Of a DNA stretch of 40,835 nt, positions 16,207 through 25,129 are shown in pieces (the stretch's first letter is position 1; the number at the start of each line of letters is the position of its first letter). The position numbers were made by a program, and so were the translations under genes. The stretch is from Akkermansia muciniphila (GTDB taxonomy: Bacteria > Verrucomicrobiota > Verrucomicrobiia > Limisphaerales > UBA9464), in the NCBI GenBank assembly GCA_945898055.1, contig CAMDGV010000038.1:1-40835 (forward strand), given 5' to 3'. The notes under the pieces were generated by a model. The model ran no database searches, was not told the origin of the DNA, and saw nothing but the letters and a program-made list of their open reading frames with translations.

Positions 16207-17562
16207 TTAGAGGCCGGCCAAACGCGTCTCGGCATCGCCGAAGCGCGGGAGAGTCACACCCATCCGGTCCATCAACGATAAATACAAACTGCACACCTTC
16301 CGGTTCTCATCGCCCTTATCAAGGTAGTTGAGGACCCGCCCGGTCTTTAAAGTTCCGGCCAAGCCTCCGACCGTGAGGAGGGGCAACCGGGTACTATCAT
16401 GGCGGTTGCCAGACCACATATTGGAAAGAAACAGGAGGCAGGAATTATCAAGGACTGTGCCGTCTCCCTCAGTCATGGCTTCGAGTCGGGTGGCAAGGTA
16501 AGCGACCTGACTACAGTAGTACCGGGCAATACGTTCGAAGTCGTCAGAAAGATCATCGTGCGAGGCGGAATGATGGGCCTTTCGGACGTCGAGGAAGGGG
16601 TAAAAAAGACCAGAAAGATCTCGGCAAAGGAGGAGTGATACCACGCGGGTTTTGTCGGTCTGAAAGGCCATCGCGGTGATATCGCACATGAGTCGCATGT
16701 GATCTCGAATATCCTCGGGGAGGCCATTGTCAGGGCGTTTCATTAGGGTGACCGACCGACCCTTACCTTGAGCCTTTTTCTCAGCTTTGGCTTGGTCGCC
16801 GCGCATTCGATCGATGCGCTTTTCGACTTCACGGACACTGGTCAGATATTCATCGAGTTTGGCTTTGTCCTGACCGCTGATTTTCCTCCCCAGACTCGAG
16901 GCATCGTCTTTCACTCGATCGAGAATACTTTGGGTACGGTGGGTGCCGCGATTCTCGAATAAGCTATCGAAAGCCAAAGAAGGATAAACCTCCATAGGCA
17001 CCGGCGAATCTGCGTTTTGCCATGAAATATGTGAACTATAGGCCATGGAGAAGTTGCTCTCGTGATAACCAGTAATGGGTTGTTCACAGCCTAGGACCAT
17101 ACTGGGTTGGATCGAGTCTTGGCCGATATGATTGGCCAGCACTTGATCGACGCTGATCCCTCCATGCAATACGGCGCCCTTCATTAGCGGCATACCCGAG
17201 AGCAGATTACCTGTTTGACCCGGATGAATTCCAACGCCAACGGCAGAGCGATTGAAGAGTCCGTCGATGAAGTTGATTTTTGTCTTTAACCGTTCCAACG
17301 GTTGAAGGCTCTTACTCAGTTCCATCGTGGCACCAGAGCCCTTGGCTGACCAGTGGTTGCCGTTGACTCCATTACCCCAAAAGAGCGCGGCAAAGCGTTT
17401 TGGTAGTGCAATCGAGGAGCCAGATTTCGGCTGTGCTTCACCCAAAGCCTGAATCGATTCCATCCATGGGAGGGCCATGGTGACACCGGCACCCCGTAAA
17501 AAAGTTCGCCTCGAGAGTCGGTGCCGGCGGGCGGCGGGAGAAATCTCCTTTGGATCACGCAT
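16207..17562 (-). CDS. DUF1552 exported protein
   Basis: Family of unknown biochemical function, common in Planctomycetes, Verrucomicrobiota and Myxococcota. The N-terminus has a twin-arginine signal, LSRRTFLRGAGVTMALP (twin Arg at 18-19). The body has family features such as RFAALFWGNGVNGNHW, LSGMPLMKGAVLHGGISVDQ and ITGYHESNFSMAYSSHISW, then a late HHSASHDD and a stretch around LDNSCLLFLSNMWSGNRHDS. The fold is thought to resemble the alkaline-phosphatase-like DUF1501 group, but no catalytic role is shown. The gene starts four bases after the DUF1592 gene ends, so the two are made from one mRNA and probably act together in the periplasm. Confidence 0.9.
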   Translation of the reverse strand: MRDPKEISPAARRHRLSRRTFLRGAGVTMALPWMESIQALGEAQPKSGSSIALPKRFAALFWGNGVNGNHWSAKGSGATMELSKSLQPLERLKTKINFIDGLFNRSAVGVGIHPGQTGNLLSGMPLMKGAVLHGGISVDQVLANHIGQDSIQPSMVLGCEQPITGYHESNFSMAYSSHISWQNADSPVPMEVYPSLAFDSLFENRGTHRTQSILDRVKDDASSLGRKISGQDKAKLDEYLTSVREVEKRIDRMRGDQAKAEKKAQGKGRSVTLMKRPDNGLPEDIRDHMRLMCDITAMAFQTDKTRVVSLLLCRDLSGLFYPFLDVRKAHHSASHDDLSDDFERIARYYCSQVAYLATRLEAMTEGDGTVLDNSCLLFLSNMWSGNRHDSTRLPLLTVGGLAGTLKTGRVLNYLDKGDENRKVCSLYLSLMDRMGVTLPRFGDAETRLAGL

Positions 17563-17566
17563 AGTT

Positions 17567-20500
17567 TTAGTCTTGGGCTGCGACGATGATGGGGCCTCTT
17601 TTGTTTAAGAACTGCGAACTGGTGATGATGGTTTCCACAAGGTTACCGAATTGGTGTCCATTCATCGAGAGCTTTGAACGCATTTTTTTGACCAAAACTT
17701 CATCTGAAAGAATGAGGCTTCGCCCTAATCCATAAGCCAGAAACTTGCGGCAGAGGGTATTGAGAAAGTCGTTTTCTCGCCGCTTTTTGAGGTAGAGACG
17801 TAATCCTGCAAGACCGTTGCCTTCGCTGCCGTCAGGAAACATGGCATGGGTATCGATCGGGCGACCTCCGAGGTCGAGGGTGCGTCGTTCACCCACTGGG
17901 CCAAAACCCTCAAAGACCAGTCCAAGGGAATCGAACCGCTGATGGCACGAGGCGCAGTTGGCGTCGGCCCGATGGATGGCCAGTGTCTCGCGTAGGGTTC
18001 GTTCGCCGAGTTTGGATTCATCGGCAGGAAGTTCGGGGACAGTCGGCGGCGGTGGCGGAATACGCTCGCCGAGAAGACGTCTTGCAACCCAGTAACCTCG
18101 TTTTACTGGGCTTGTCCTTAGGCCGGGCGAATTGGCGGTCAGAAAAACGGACATCGATAGAAGGCTTCCTCGCCCTACTTTGCCGAGGTTTTCTACCCGG
18201 ACCCAGTCATTAGAGTGAGAACTGGGGTGGGGGAGTCCATAGTGTTGGGCCAATACCGGATTAACAAAGGTATGATTCGCATAGAGAAAATCGAGGACCG
18301 ATCGATTTTTCTGCAGGCTATCCATCATAAAACGGATTGGTTCTTCAAACATCGCCTCGCGTAGAGCATCGGTGAAGAGGGGAAACCGAGTTCGGTCAAC
18401 CGCGTTGTGCTCTTCGAAACGCCGGAAATCTAACCATTGGCCAGCGAATTCAGTCACCATACCTCGAATCCGCTGATCCTTTAACATCCGACGCGCTTGC
18501 TCAGCCATCACCTCCGGTCGATGCAAATCACCCGCCGCCGCTCGGGCGAGCAAGGCGTCGTCGGGTGCTGTCGACCAGAGGAAATAACTCAACCGACTGG
18601 CGAGTGCGTCGTCGGATAAAGGGATTATTCCCAGCGCTTGACCCCGATCAATCGCGGCGAATTGGGGCAACGACGTGCTCTTTGCGAACTTTTCCTTGAC
18701 GGAAGCTTCCACCAGATCAATGCGGTAGCAGAACTTGGGCGATACCAACACCCGGGCAATACTGTCGCGGATGGCCTCGTCGTGGGTTAATCCGTCTTGA
18801 ACGCGTAAGGTTTGATAGAAATCAAGAAGTTCTGCACGCTCCGTCGAGTCAAGAGAACGTCGGAACGCTTTTTGCGCAAATTGAATGAGGGCTTCGAGAT
18901 GTTTCGGTTCTGAATCACGTTCTAGTTTTTCGATCCGACCGATTTCGAGTGGGACACGTTGAAAATGCTCCCGAATGGCGGCTAATGTTGAGGGGTTGGC
19001 TCCGACTCGGACGGCCTTTGCGTAGTAACGTTCGGCTAGTTTCTTTACCTTGGCCTCGGTTGTGCAGTCCTTGTCTTCCGCACGCGCAAAATCAAACTCG
19101 GCATCACTGAGAAAACGCGAATCTGTTCGCTCAAAATAAACCGTACTCTGATGCATCCGTTGCGGCACCGAGGCGATCATATTGAATTCGTCCCACAGTC
19201 GGTCGAGTTGGCTTTGGGCTGTTTTATCAAGGATCAAGTCATACAAGGGTCCGTCGTCGCGAAAGTAGCCCGTTTGATTGTGCAAACCGGCGCTGAGCAG
19301 ACGTCCGACATTGCCGTTGGCCTTTTCTTCTTCGGGATCCATGAAAGAGCGGCCGCGTTCCTTGACGTAAAAAGCGTCCGGAAAGAGTGCGGCAAACCGA
19401 GTAAATGCCGCCTCATACTGGGAACGTAATCTAGCGTCCGATGGGACGATCAATCGGGGGTCCATTGGAGGTTTCGAGGTCTTCCTTTTTTTTCGGTTGC
19501 CCGTTTCTGGCTTCAGATCGTTCTCCAAATTCTTCGGCACAGTTCCTTCGATTTGTAGCGTATTAGTGGCGTAGATTCTTCGATTAGCTGCCCATTGTCG
19601 ATTCTTCCAAAGAACCAGCGCCTGTGCGCTCGGGTTCATCTCGGGCCCCTCCAAGTTGGCGACTGTGGGGCGGATCGCCTCTCGCAAAGTTAGGACAAAT
19701 TCACGCATGGCTTCACAACCTAGACGCACTTCAGAGGGCATCTTTCGGTTTGTTGGCCCCGGGAGTTGATGCCACATCACTTGGAGTCGAGCCATTGGCC
19801 CCACGGTCTCGGCCGTTTTTAATGAATCCCAAATCAGTGACAGATATTTTAGACTTACTTGGGATTCGCGTGCGATATCGGAGAGTTGTGCGTGCGATTT
19901 CCCTAAACCCACCCGCTGCTTGTAGCGCCAGGCCGCGGCAAAATAGTCTGCGTAGTCGGTGGGTTGTCTCTGGTAGAATTCAACGATACGAAGTGTCCCG
20001 TATTTATCGCGGTCAGTATGAACCATCATCGGATGTGTCGCGAAAGCGATTCCGTCTAAGGTCAATACGGCGTGCTGACTTACCTCTCGGGCCGCCTCAA
20101 GGTATTTTCTGAGCAGAGCAGGAGACAGAGTGAGTGATTCGCCGGTGTTATCGAAACCAGCCTGATTGGCGGGATCGACAGGGAATTGTCGAGTCGGCCG
20201 CAAGTCGACCCCGATTAGGTCGCGGAGGGTTCGGTCATACTCGGTATTGCTCAGGCGTCGAGCTAAGATGAGACCTGGATCATTGGCATTCTTTGCGGCC
20301 TCATACTGCCACAAGTCTCGTAACCAAGAGGTGATCACCAAAGACTGAGTTGAGGTAGGACGATGGGCTATTTTCTTGGGTGGCATCTCACCCGCTTGAA
20401 GTCTTTCCAAGACGCTTTCCCACTGTTGTTGGTCCCGCAAAACCGTTGACACCTGGGTGTAGGGACTTAGGTCAAAATTGCCCTTGGGCTTCTCTTGACT

Positions 20501-20665
20501 GTGGCACTCAAGACAGTAGGTGGTGATGAGGGGCTGAACGGTGTTAAGAAAGCGTTTCTCTAAGTCGGCAAAAACACGGTCGGCACCGGATGCTGGAGAT
20601 ACCAATGCACCCCAGCAAAAAAGTGTCATCTGAAGAAGCGCTCTGATGGAGAGGGGCAGTTTCAT
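17567..20665 (-). CDS. DUF1592/DUF1588 family exported haem protein (PSD1-like)
   Basis: Large periplasmic protein of unknown role, with the DUF1587-DUF1595-DUF1592-DUF1588-DUF1585 order expected of the family. A frame opens earlier with a TTG at 20707, but the ATG at 20665 gives a proper Sec signal (LPLSIRALLQMTLFCWGALV, cut near ASGA). A planctomycete-type cytochrome c module follows, with the haem motif CLECH at about 51-55 and KPKGNFDLSPY. A second CxxCH, CASCH near residue 902, lies in the DUF1588 part (ADANCASCHQRFDSLGL). Other blocks: RRLSNTEYDRTLRDLIGVDL (DUF1587), ASRLSYFLWSTAPDDALL (DUF1592) and FLAYGLGRSLILSDE (DUF1585). A basic stretch near residues 385-400 (RKKRKTSKPP) is a likely linker. 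It forms an operon with the DUF1552 gene. Confidence 0.9.
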   Translation of the reverse strand: MKLPLSIRALLQMTLFCWGALVSPASGADRVFADLEKRFLNTVQPLITTYCLECHSQEKPKGNFDLSPYTQVSTVLRDQQQWESVLERLQAGEMPPKKIAHRPTSTQSLVITSWLRDLWQYEAAKNANDPGLILARRLSNTEYDRTLRDLIGVDLRPTRQFPVDPANQAGFDNTGESLTLSPALLRKYLEAAREVSQHAVLTLDGIAFATHPMMVHTDRDKYGTLRIVEFYQRQPTDYADYFAAAWRYKQRVGLGKSHAQLSDIARESQVSLKYLSLIWDSLKTAETVGPMARLQVMWHQLPGPTNRKMPSEVRLGCEAMREFVLTLREAIRPTVANLEGPEMNPSAQALVLWKNRQWAANRRIYATNTLQIEGTVPKNLENDLKPETGNRKKRKTSKPPMDPRLIVPSDARLRSQYEAAFTRFAALFPDAFYVKERGRSFMDPEEEKANGNVGRLLSAGLHNQTGYFRDDGPLYDLILDKTAQSQLDRLWDEFNMIASVPQRMHQSTVYFERTDSRFLSDAEFDFARAEDKDCTTEAKVKKLAERYYAKAVRVGANPSTLAAIREHFQRVPLEIGRIEKLERDSEPKHLEALIQFAQKAFRRSLDSTERAELLDFYQTLRVQDGLTHDEAIRDSIARVLVSPKFCYRIDLVEASVKEKFAKSTSLPQFAAIDRGQALGIIPLSDDALASRLSYFLWSTAPDDALLARAAAGDLHRPEVMAEQARRMLKDQRIRGMVTEFAGQWLDFRRFEEHNAVDRTRFPLFTDALREAMFEEPIRFMMDSLQKNRSVLDFLYANHTFVNPVLAQHYGLPHPSSHSNDWVRVENLGKVGRGSLLSMSVFLTANSPGLRTSPVKRGYWVARRLLGERIPPPPPTVPELPADESKLGERTLRETLAIHRADANCASCHQRFDSLGLVFEGFGPVGERRTLDLGGRPIDTHAMFPDGSEGNGLAGLRLYLKKRRENDFLNTLCRKFLAYGLGRSLILSDEVLVKKMRSKLSMNGHQFGNLVETIITSSQFLNKRGPIIVAAQD

Positions 20666-21481
20666 TAGTAAGTGGCGAAAAATTACCAACGTCCCAATTA
20701 AAGGCAACTCGGTGAGGAGAAAAAGGGGGATGATAGAGCGGAGAGGATTCTAGAGTGAGAGAACTTAGCGAGATTTCAAGCGGTGTTATTGGAGTCAATA
20801 CTCCATCGCTCGGATTCAGATCTTCGGATCTGAATACCGGAAAGAACCGAAGGAAATTCAAGAACCTCCGTCGTCTGAAAGTTCCACGACGTTGATGGAG
20901 AAAGGTGCCTGAGGTTGCCCCCTCGTTGCGCCTGCTTCTTCCCCCGATTTCTGACTGACCTGGGGCGGGCCTGTTGCTGCGGTAGGCGACACGGTTGTAA
21001 TCTGCTGCGGGAATCACCTGGTTGGAGCCCGAAGCAGTCCCGAGGGTGAACCACCGGTGCAGCGTTAGGATAGGCTCCGCACCCGTGCGAACACCGCCCA
21101 ACTTCAATTCCTCCCGCGGCGAGTGCCTTCAAATTCAGCTTTTTAAACCCTATGGAACTGCCCAACCCGGTGGGGAATATTTTCCGTCCAACCGGTAGAA
21201 CTCGCCGAAGGTGACGGCGTGCAGTTTACCGGCGCGAAGGTCGGACTTTTGGGAGGTAGTGGACTGGATTGGTTTTTTAAATAGTTGATCCGTAGCCAGC
21301 AATAAATCAAAAAAGATGAACTTGCAGTCTCTCAGCAAGTTTATGAATAAAAATGCTTTTTAGAAGTGAAGAGTAGTACGTTAAAGGCGACTAAGATCGA
21401 TCGTTCTACTGCTCATCCAAAGACCGTTTGTTTAAGATTTTCTCCTGCTATTTGGATAAGAAAACCAATATCGTTTTCTAA
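20666..21481. other. Long gene-free stretch with hairpins, between divergent genes
   Basis: About 800 bases separate the DUF1592 and asnB starts. Frames exist on the minus strand, for example one ending FYRLDGKYSPPGWAVP near 21150-21250, but none has a recognisable domain, start signal or continuous homology pattern, so none is called. The left part contains two perfect stem-loops (20790-20835). The right part (21340-21480) is AT-richer and should hold the asnB promoter. Confidence 0.45.
20790..20835 (+). promoter_or_regulatory. Tandem perfect stem-loops, one with a cUUCGg tetraloop
   Basis: First stem: TGGAGT (20790-20795), loop CAAT, ACTCCA (20800-20805). Second stem, eight bases on: ATTCAGATC (20814-20822), loop TTCG, GATCTGAAT (20827-20835), which on the plus strand is the very stable C(UUCG)G tetraloop. 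They lie 125-170 bases upstream of the DUF1592 start codon and 650 upstream of asnB. No T-run follows on either strand. They could be a leader structure or the edge of an unannotated RNA. Confidence 0.45.
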
Positions 21482-23437
21482 ATGTGTGGGATCACTGGTT
21501 TTATTGGAGACAGTAGACTTTCTCGAGAGGACGCGCGGATCGTTCTTCAACGGATGACAGATGCCATTCGGCATCGAGGTCCAGATGCGGATGGTTTTTG
21601 GCAAAGCAACGACGGGCAGGTGAACTTGGGCCATCGGCGCCTGAGTATTATTGATCTTTCGGCCGCAGGATCGCAGCCAATGAGCACCGCTGACGGTCGC
21701 TTTACGCTCATTTTTAACGGAGAAATTTACAATTTTCAGGAACTGCGCGCTCAACTGGAAGGTTTGGGATGTCGGTTTCGGGGTTCTTCGGACACCGAGG
21801 TGCTTTTGCTTGGTATCCAAGAGTGGGGCGTCAGGGCCCTGTTGCCTCGGCTCAACGGCATGTTCACTTTTGCCGTCTGGGACAAACGGGAGCTGACGTT
21901 GACGCTCGCACGTGATCGATTTGGAGAGAAACCACTTTATTATGCGTGTGATCGAGGGTTGTTGATCTTTGGCTCGGAATTAAAAGCTCTGTTCCCGCAT
22001 CCGTCCTTTTGTCGGGAGATTGATCCATCGGGGTTGACGCAACTTCTGACCTTCAGCTACATCGGCACGCCTCTGTCGATTTTTAAAGAGGTAAAGAAAC
22101 TGAACGCGGGATGTTTTTTGGAAACAAAGCTGGGTGCAGGGCCTAGGGCACAGGAGGCTTATTGGGATCCTCAACAGATGCTCGCCAAACGGGGTAGCCT
22201 AGACCCTAAGCTCAGTACCGGTGAGATCCTTGATAGACTCGATCAGAAACTCCGTCTGGCGGTGAAGCGAAGGATGGTATCGGACGTGCCGCTCGGAGCC
22301 TTCTTGTCGGGCGGGATCGACTCGTCCTTGGTTGTCTCACTGATGCAGGCCCAGAGTTCTCGATCAGTGAAGACTTTCACCATCGGTTTTCGGGAAGGCG
22401 GGTTTAATGAAGCACCCTTTGCCGCCGATGTCGCACGACATCTTCAGACCGAGCATCATGAGTTATTTCTTGGGACCCGAGAGTGCGTTGAAACGATCCA
22501 GCGCTTGCCGGAAATCTACGACGAACCCTTTGCTGACTCATCTCAAATACCCACTACACTCGTCTCTGAATTCGCCCGCCGCCACGTCACTGTCGCTTTG
22601 TCCGGAGATTCAGGTGACGAGTTTTTCGGTGGTTACAACCGCTATTTATGGGGAGGACGCTTGTGGCGGTCGCTTCAATTGATTCCGAGCTGTTTTAAAC
22701 TATTGGGGCGCGATCTCATCAATTCTGTAAGCGCTCGGACTTGGGAGCAGATCCTCGGGGCCGGCAATAAACTGATGCCGAGGCGTTATCGAGTGCAGGC
22801 CTCAGGTGACAAAATGCACAAATTAGCCAGAATTTTGGATGCAAGTTCAATCGGTAATCTCTACGAACAGTTGGTTTCAACTTCACAACTGACTGGGACC
22901 GTTACCCTTCGTCCAAGTAGCGCGCCGCCCCCTTTCGCCCACTGGTCTAGCAGGGGGAACCTGCTGGGAGATATCGAGGGGATGATGTTCATCGATCAGA
23001 TGACGTATATGACGGACGATATTCTCTGCAAAGTAGATCGGGCAAGTATGTCTGTGGGACTGGAGTCTCGGGTCCCGTTTCTGGACAATGATCTGACTGA
23101 GTTCGCTTGGTCGTTACCGATGGATTTTAAGATTCATGGAGGCGTTGGAAAGTGGCCCCTAAGGCAGATCCTAAAGCGTTATGTACCGGAAGCACTCTTT
23201 GAGCGACCCAAGATGGGTTTCGGCATTCCGGTTGGTGATTGGCTACGCGGACCACTTCGAGATTGGGCTGAAGATCTGTTGAGTGAGTTCAATTTAGCGG
23301 ATGGTGGATGGCTTAACGTCGCGGTCGTAAGAAAAGTCTGGATGAACCATTTGGAAGGGAAAAAAAACAGGGTCGATCAACTCTGGCCGATACTAATGTT
23401 TCTGTCGTGGAAACGTAAATGGATTGATCGCCGCTAA
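21482..23437 (+). CDS. asnB: Asparagine synthetase (glutamine-hydrolysing), native-type copy
   Basis: Same reaction as the protein encoded at 2669-4576 but from a gene whose composition matches its surroundings. The glutaminase domain starts MCGITGF with Cys2 as nucleophile, then IRHRGPDADGFW, GHRRLSIIDLSAAGSQPM, NGEIYNFQELR and GSSDTEVLLL. The synthetase domain has the PP-loop FLSGGIDSSLV, YDEPFADSSQIPTTLVS, LSGDSGDEFFGGYNRY, and LESRVPFLDNDLTEFAW. The 651 residues are full length. The start is fixed by the need for Cys2: the ATG at 21482, with no Shine-Dalgarno sequence before it. Such two-domain enzymes also work in surface polysaccharide amidation, but with no glycan genes around the general metabolic role is as likely. 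tmk follows 140 bases later. Confidence 0.94.
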   Translation: MCGITGFIGDSRLSREDARIVLQRMTDAIRHRGPDADGFWQSNDGQVNLGHRRLSIIDLSAAGSQPMSTADGRFTLIFNGEIYNFQELRAQLEGLGCRFRGSSDTEVLLLGIQEWGVRALLPRLNGMFTFAVWDKRELTLTLARDRFGEKPLYYACDRGLLIFGSELKALFPHPSFCREIDPSGLTQLLTFSYIGTPLSIFKEVKKLNAGCFLETKLGAGPRAQEAYWDPQQMLAKRGSLDPKLSTGEILDRLDQKLRLAVKRRMVSDVPLGAFLSGGIDSSLVVSLMQAQSSRSVKTFTIGFREGGFNEAPFAADVARHLQTEHHELFLGTRECVETIQRLPEIYDEPFADSSQIPTTLVSEFARRHVTVALSGDSGDEFFGGYNRYLWGGRLWRSLQLIPSCFKLLGRDLINSVSARTWEQILGAGNKLMPRRYRVQASGDKMHKLARILDASSIGNLYEQLVSTSQLTGTVTLRPSSAPPPFAHWSSRGNLLGDIEGMMFIDQMTYMTDDILCKVDRASMSVGLESRVPFLDNDLTEFAWSLPMDFKIHGGVGKWPLRQILKRYVPEALFERPKMGFGIPVGDWLRGPLRDWAEDLLSEFNLADGGWLNVAVVRKVWMNHLEGKKNRVDQLWPILMFLSWKRKWIDRR

Positions 23438-23577
23438 GCTTGATTTGAGAAATCGACGAAAAGGAGGATGCCGTAGAAACAGTCCCAGGATCCGTAAATT
23501 CGTCAGATGAGTGGGAATGACCACAAAAGAATGGACTCGCAGCGGTTGTCGTTTTTGCGGCAAGTTTAGAGTTCAAA

Positions 23578-24288
23578 ATGAAGCATTCGCATTTGGGTAT
23601 TTTGGTGGCCATTGAGGGCATTGATGGAGCGGGGAAATCGACTCAGGTGGGGCTGATTTCTCGCCGTTTGGCGGCCATTGGCTTGCCGGTCGTGTGCTCA
23701 AGGGAACCGACGGATGGACCGCACGGACGGCGTTTGAGGGAATCAGCCTTAACAGGGCGGTTGTCGGCTGCCGAGGAGTTGGAGACCTTTATTGCCGATC
23801 GCCGAGAGCATGTGATGAAGGTGATTCGGCCGGCGTTGATTGAGGGCAAAGTAGTGCTCTTAGATAGGTACTATTTTTCAACAGCCGCATATCAAGGAAT
23901 TCGGGGACTTGATTGGCGAGCGATTGTGGCGCAGAACGAAGAATTTGCACCAGAACCTGATATTTTGGTGATTTTAAAAGTAGCAGCGGCCGACGGATTT
24001 TCTCGGGTGAGGGTCCGAGATGGGCGCCCTAATCATTTTGAAGCTGAAGGTGATTTGCTGCGGTCGGATGCGATTTTTGACGAAGTTACAGCCCCTTATG
24101 TGCTCCGTTTAAATGGGGCGAGAGATCGGGAGATCATTTGTGCAGAGATTGTTGATCGGATTGTCCGAGTAGGTCTGGACCGTTTAATGGCGTGCAGTAC
24201 TGAGGATCGAGAATTGTTGCAGTCCCTGAAGAAGAGACTGACCGCTTGGGCGGCCAGTGGGCTCAGCACTGGAACTGGTGTGAGCTGA
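23578..24288 (+). CDS. tmk: Thymidylate kinase
   Basis: Phosphorylates dTMP to dTDP for DNA synthesis, in the cytoplasm. The P-loop is GIDGAGKST at residues 14-22. The dTMP-binding element is SREPTDGPHGRRLRE, and the motif DRYYFSTAAYQG gives the DR(Y/F) signature. The LID region lies near RVRDGRPNHFEAEG. At 236 residues it is longer than most Tmk (about 205-215); the extra length is a C-terminal tail rich in Leu and charged residues (LLQSLKKRLTAWAASG). It runs toward the lipoate ligase family gene, with only 10 bases between the stops. Confidence 0.93.
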   Translation: MKHSHLGILVAIEGIDGAGKSTQVGLISRRLAAIGLPVVCSREPTDGPHGRRLRESALTGRLSAAEELETFIADRREHVMKVIRPALIEGKVVLLDRYYFSTAAYQGIRGLDWRAIVAQNEEFAPEPDILVILKVAAADGFSRVRVRDGRPNHFEAEGDLLRSDAIFDEVTAPYVLRLNGARDREIICAEIVDRIVRVGLDRLMACSTEDRELLQSLKKRLTAWAASGLSTGTGVS

Positions 24289-24298
24289 AAGCAAAGAG

Positions 24299-25057
24299 CT
24301 AGAGACCTCTGTGCCACTCAGGGCGACTATAGCGACGTACCATGGCACTTTGGAACTCGGTCGTTGGCAGCGGAAAGTTGGATTGGGTGACAGCCCACTC
24401 CTCGCAAAGAGCCTGTTTTAGAACGGCAGAGTCTAGGCCCATATTGCAGACAAATGCGACGTGATCGCGCTGCTGGCGATAGTTGGGTTGGGCGGATGGG
24501 AATTTCAAATAAGTACCGATTTTTTCTAAGGGAAAATGGTGCAAAAGGGTGCCATGAAAAAGCAGCCAATGCCGTCGTCGACGTTGCGCATTTCCTGAAA
24601 TTTTTAGGCCGTCGATCGCCAGATCCGTGTGGCCTTCGATCCGGACATTTCTGCCGGTAGCCGTGGTGAGGGCTCGACATTGTCGCCCCATAATCCACGC
24701 GTTGGTACCGGTGATCGAGGCGAGGGGACCGGAATCGGTGCAGCGCAATAGAAGGGCGTAGTTCAGGCAACCGTGGCCTTGCAGGACCGTTCCGCCGCCG
24801 GTGCATCGGCGTAGAACTGGAACCTTGGCGTCGTCGCAGGCGTCCAGATGACACTCTATCGCTGCTTTTTGCCCACAACCGAGGACAACAAAGAAAGAGG
24901 GAGATTCCCAGAACCAGAGGCTTTCCTTGGCTCGGCCCACTTCTGCAGCATCTAAGAGGGCTTCATCCCAAGCGAGAAATTCGACCGTTTGGGTTGATTT
25001 GGGTAGTTCGATAAGATGCGGCACTGACTGAAAAAGTCTAGAAAGAGGGCGAGACAT
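24299..25057 (-). CDS. lplA: Lipoate-protein ligase A family protein
   Basis: Member of the BPL/LplA/LipB fold that attaches lipoate or octanoate to lysines of 2-oxoacid dehydrogenase E2 subunits or the glycine cleavage H protein. The substrate loop is RRCTGGGTVLQG (from residue 83), followed by GCLNYALLL, and the catalytic lysine is K152 in GLKISGNAQRRRRHWLLFHG. HGTLLHHFPLEKI follows as in relatives. At 252 residues it lacks the C-terminal accessory domain of E. coli LplA, so it could be an octanoyltransferase of LipM type instead. The start is placed at the ATG (25057) rather than the TTG before it. It diverges from the TPR gene at 25130. Confidence 0.85.
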   Translation of the reverse strand: MSRPLSRLFQSVPHLIELPKSTQTVEFLAWDEALLDAAEVGRAKESLWFWESPSFFVVLGCGQKAAIECHLDACDDAKVPVLRRCTGGGTVLQGHGCLNYALLLRCTDSGPLASITGTNAWIMGRQCRALTTATGRNVRIEGHTDLAIDGLKISGNAQRRRRHWLLFHGTLLHHFPLEKIGTYLKFPSAQPNYRQQRDHVAFVCNMGLDSAVLKQALCEEWAVTQSNFPLPTTEFQSAMVRRYSRPEWHRGL

Positions 25058-25129
25058 CAAGGAGGAATCGTTTAGTTCGTGGTTTGGTCTTTCCCAAACA
25101 GTTTCTTCCAGTGAGGCTTTGAGAATTCT

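Noticed and set aside
20776-21338. Minus-strand frames in the DUF1592-asnB gap
   Set aside because: Arg/Pro-rich, no domain pattern, no start signal; they look like chance open frames.
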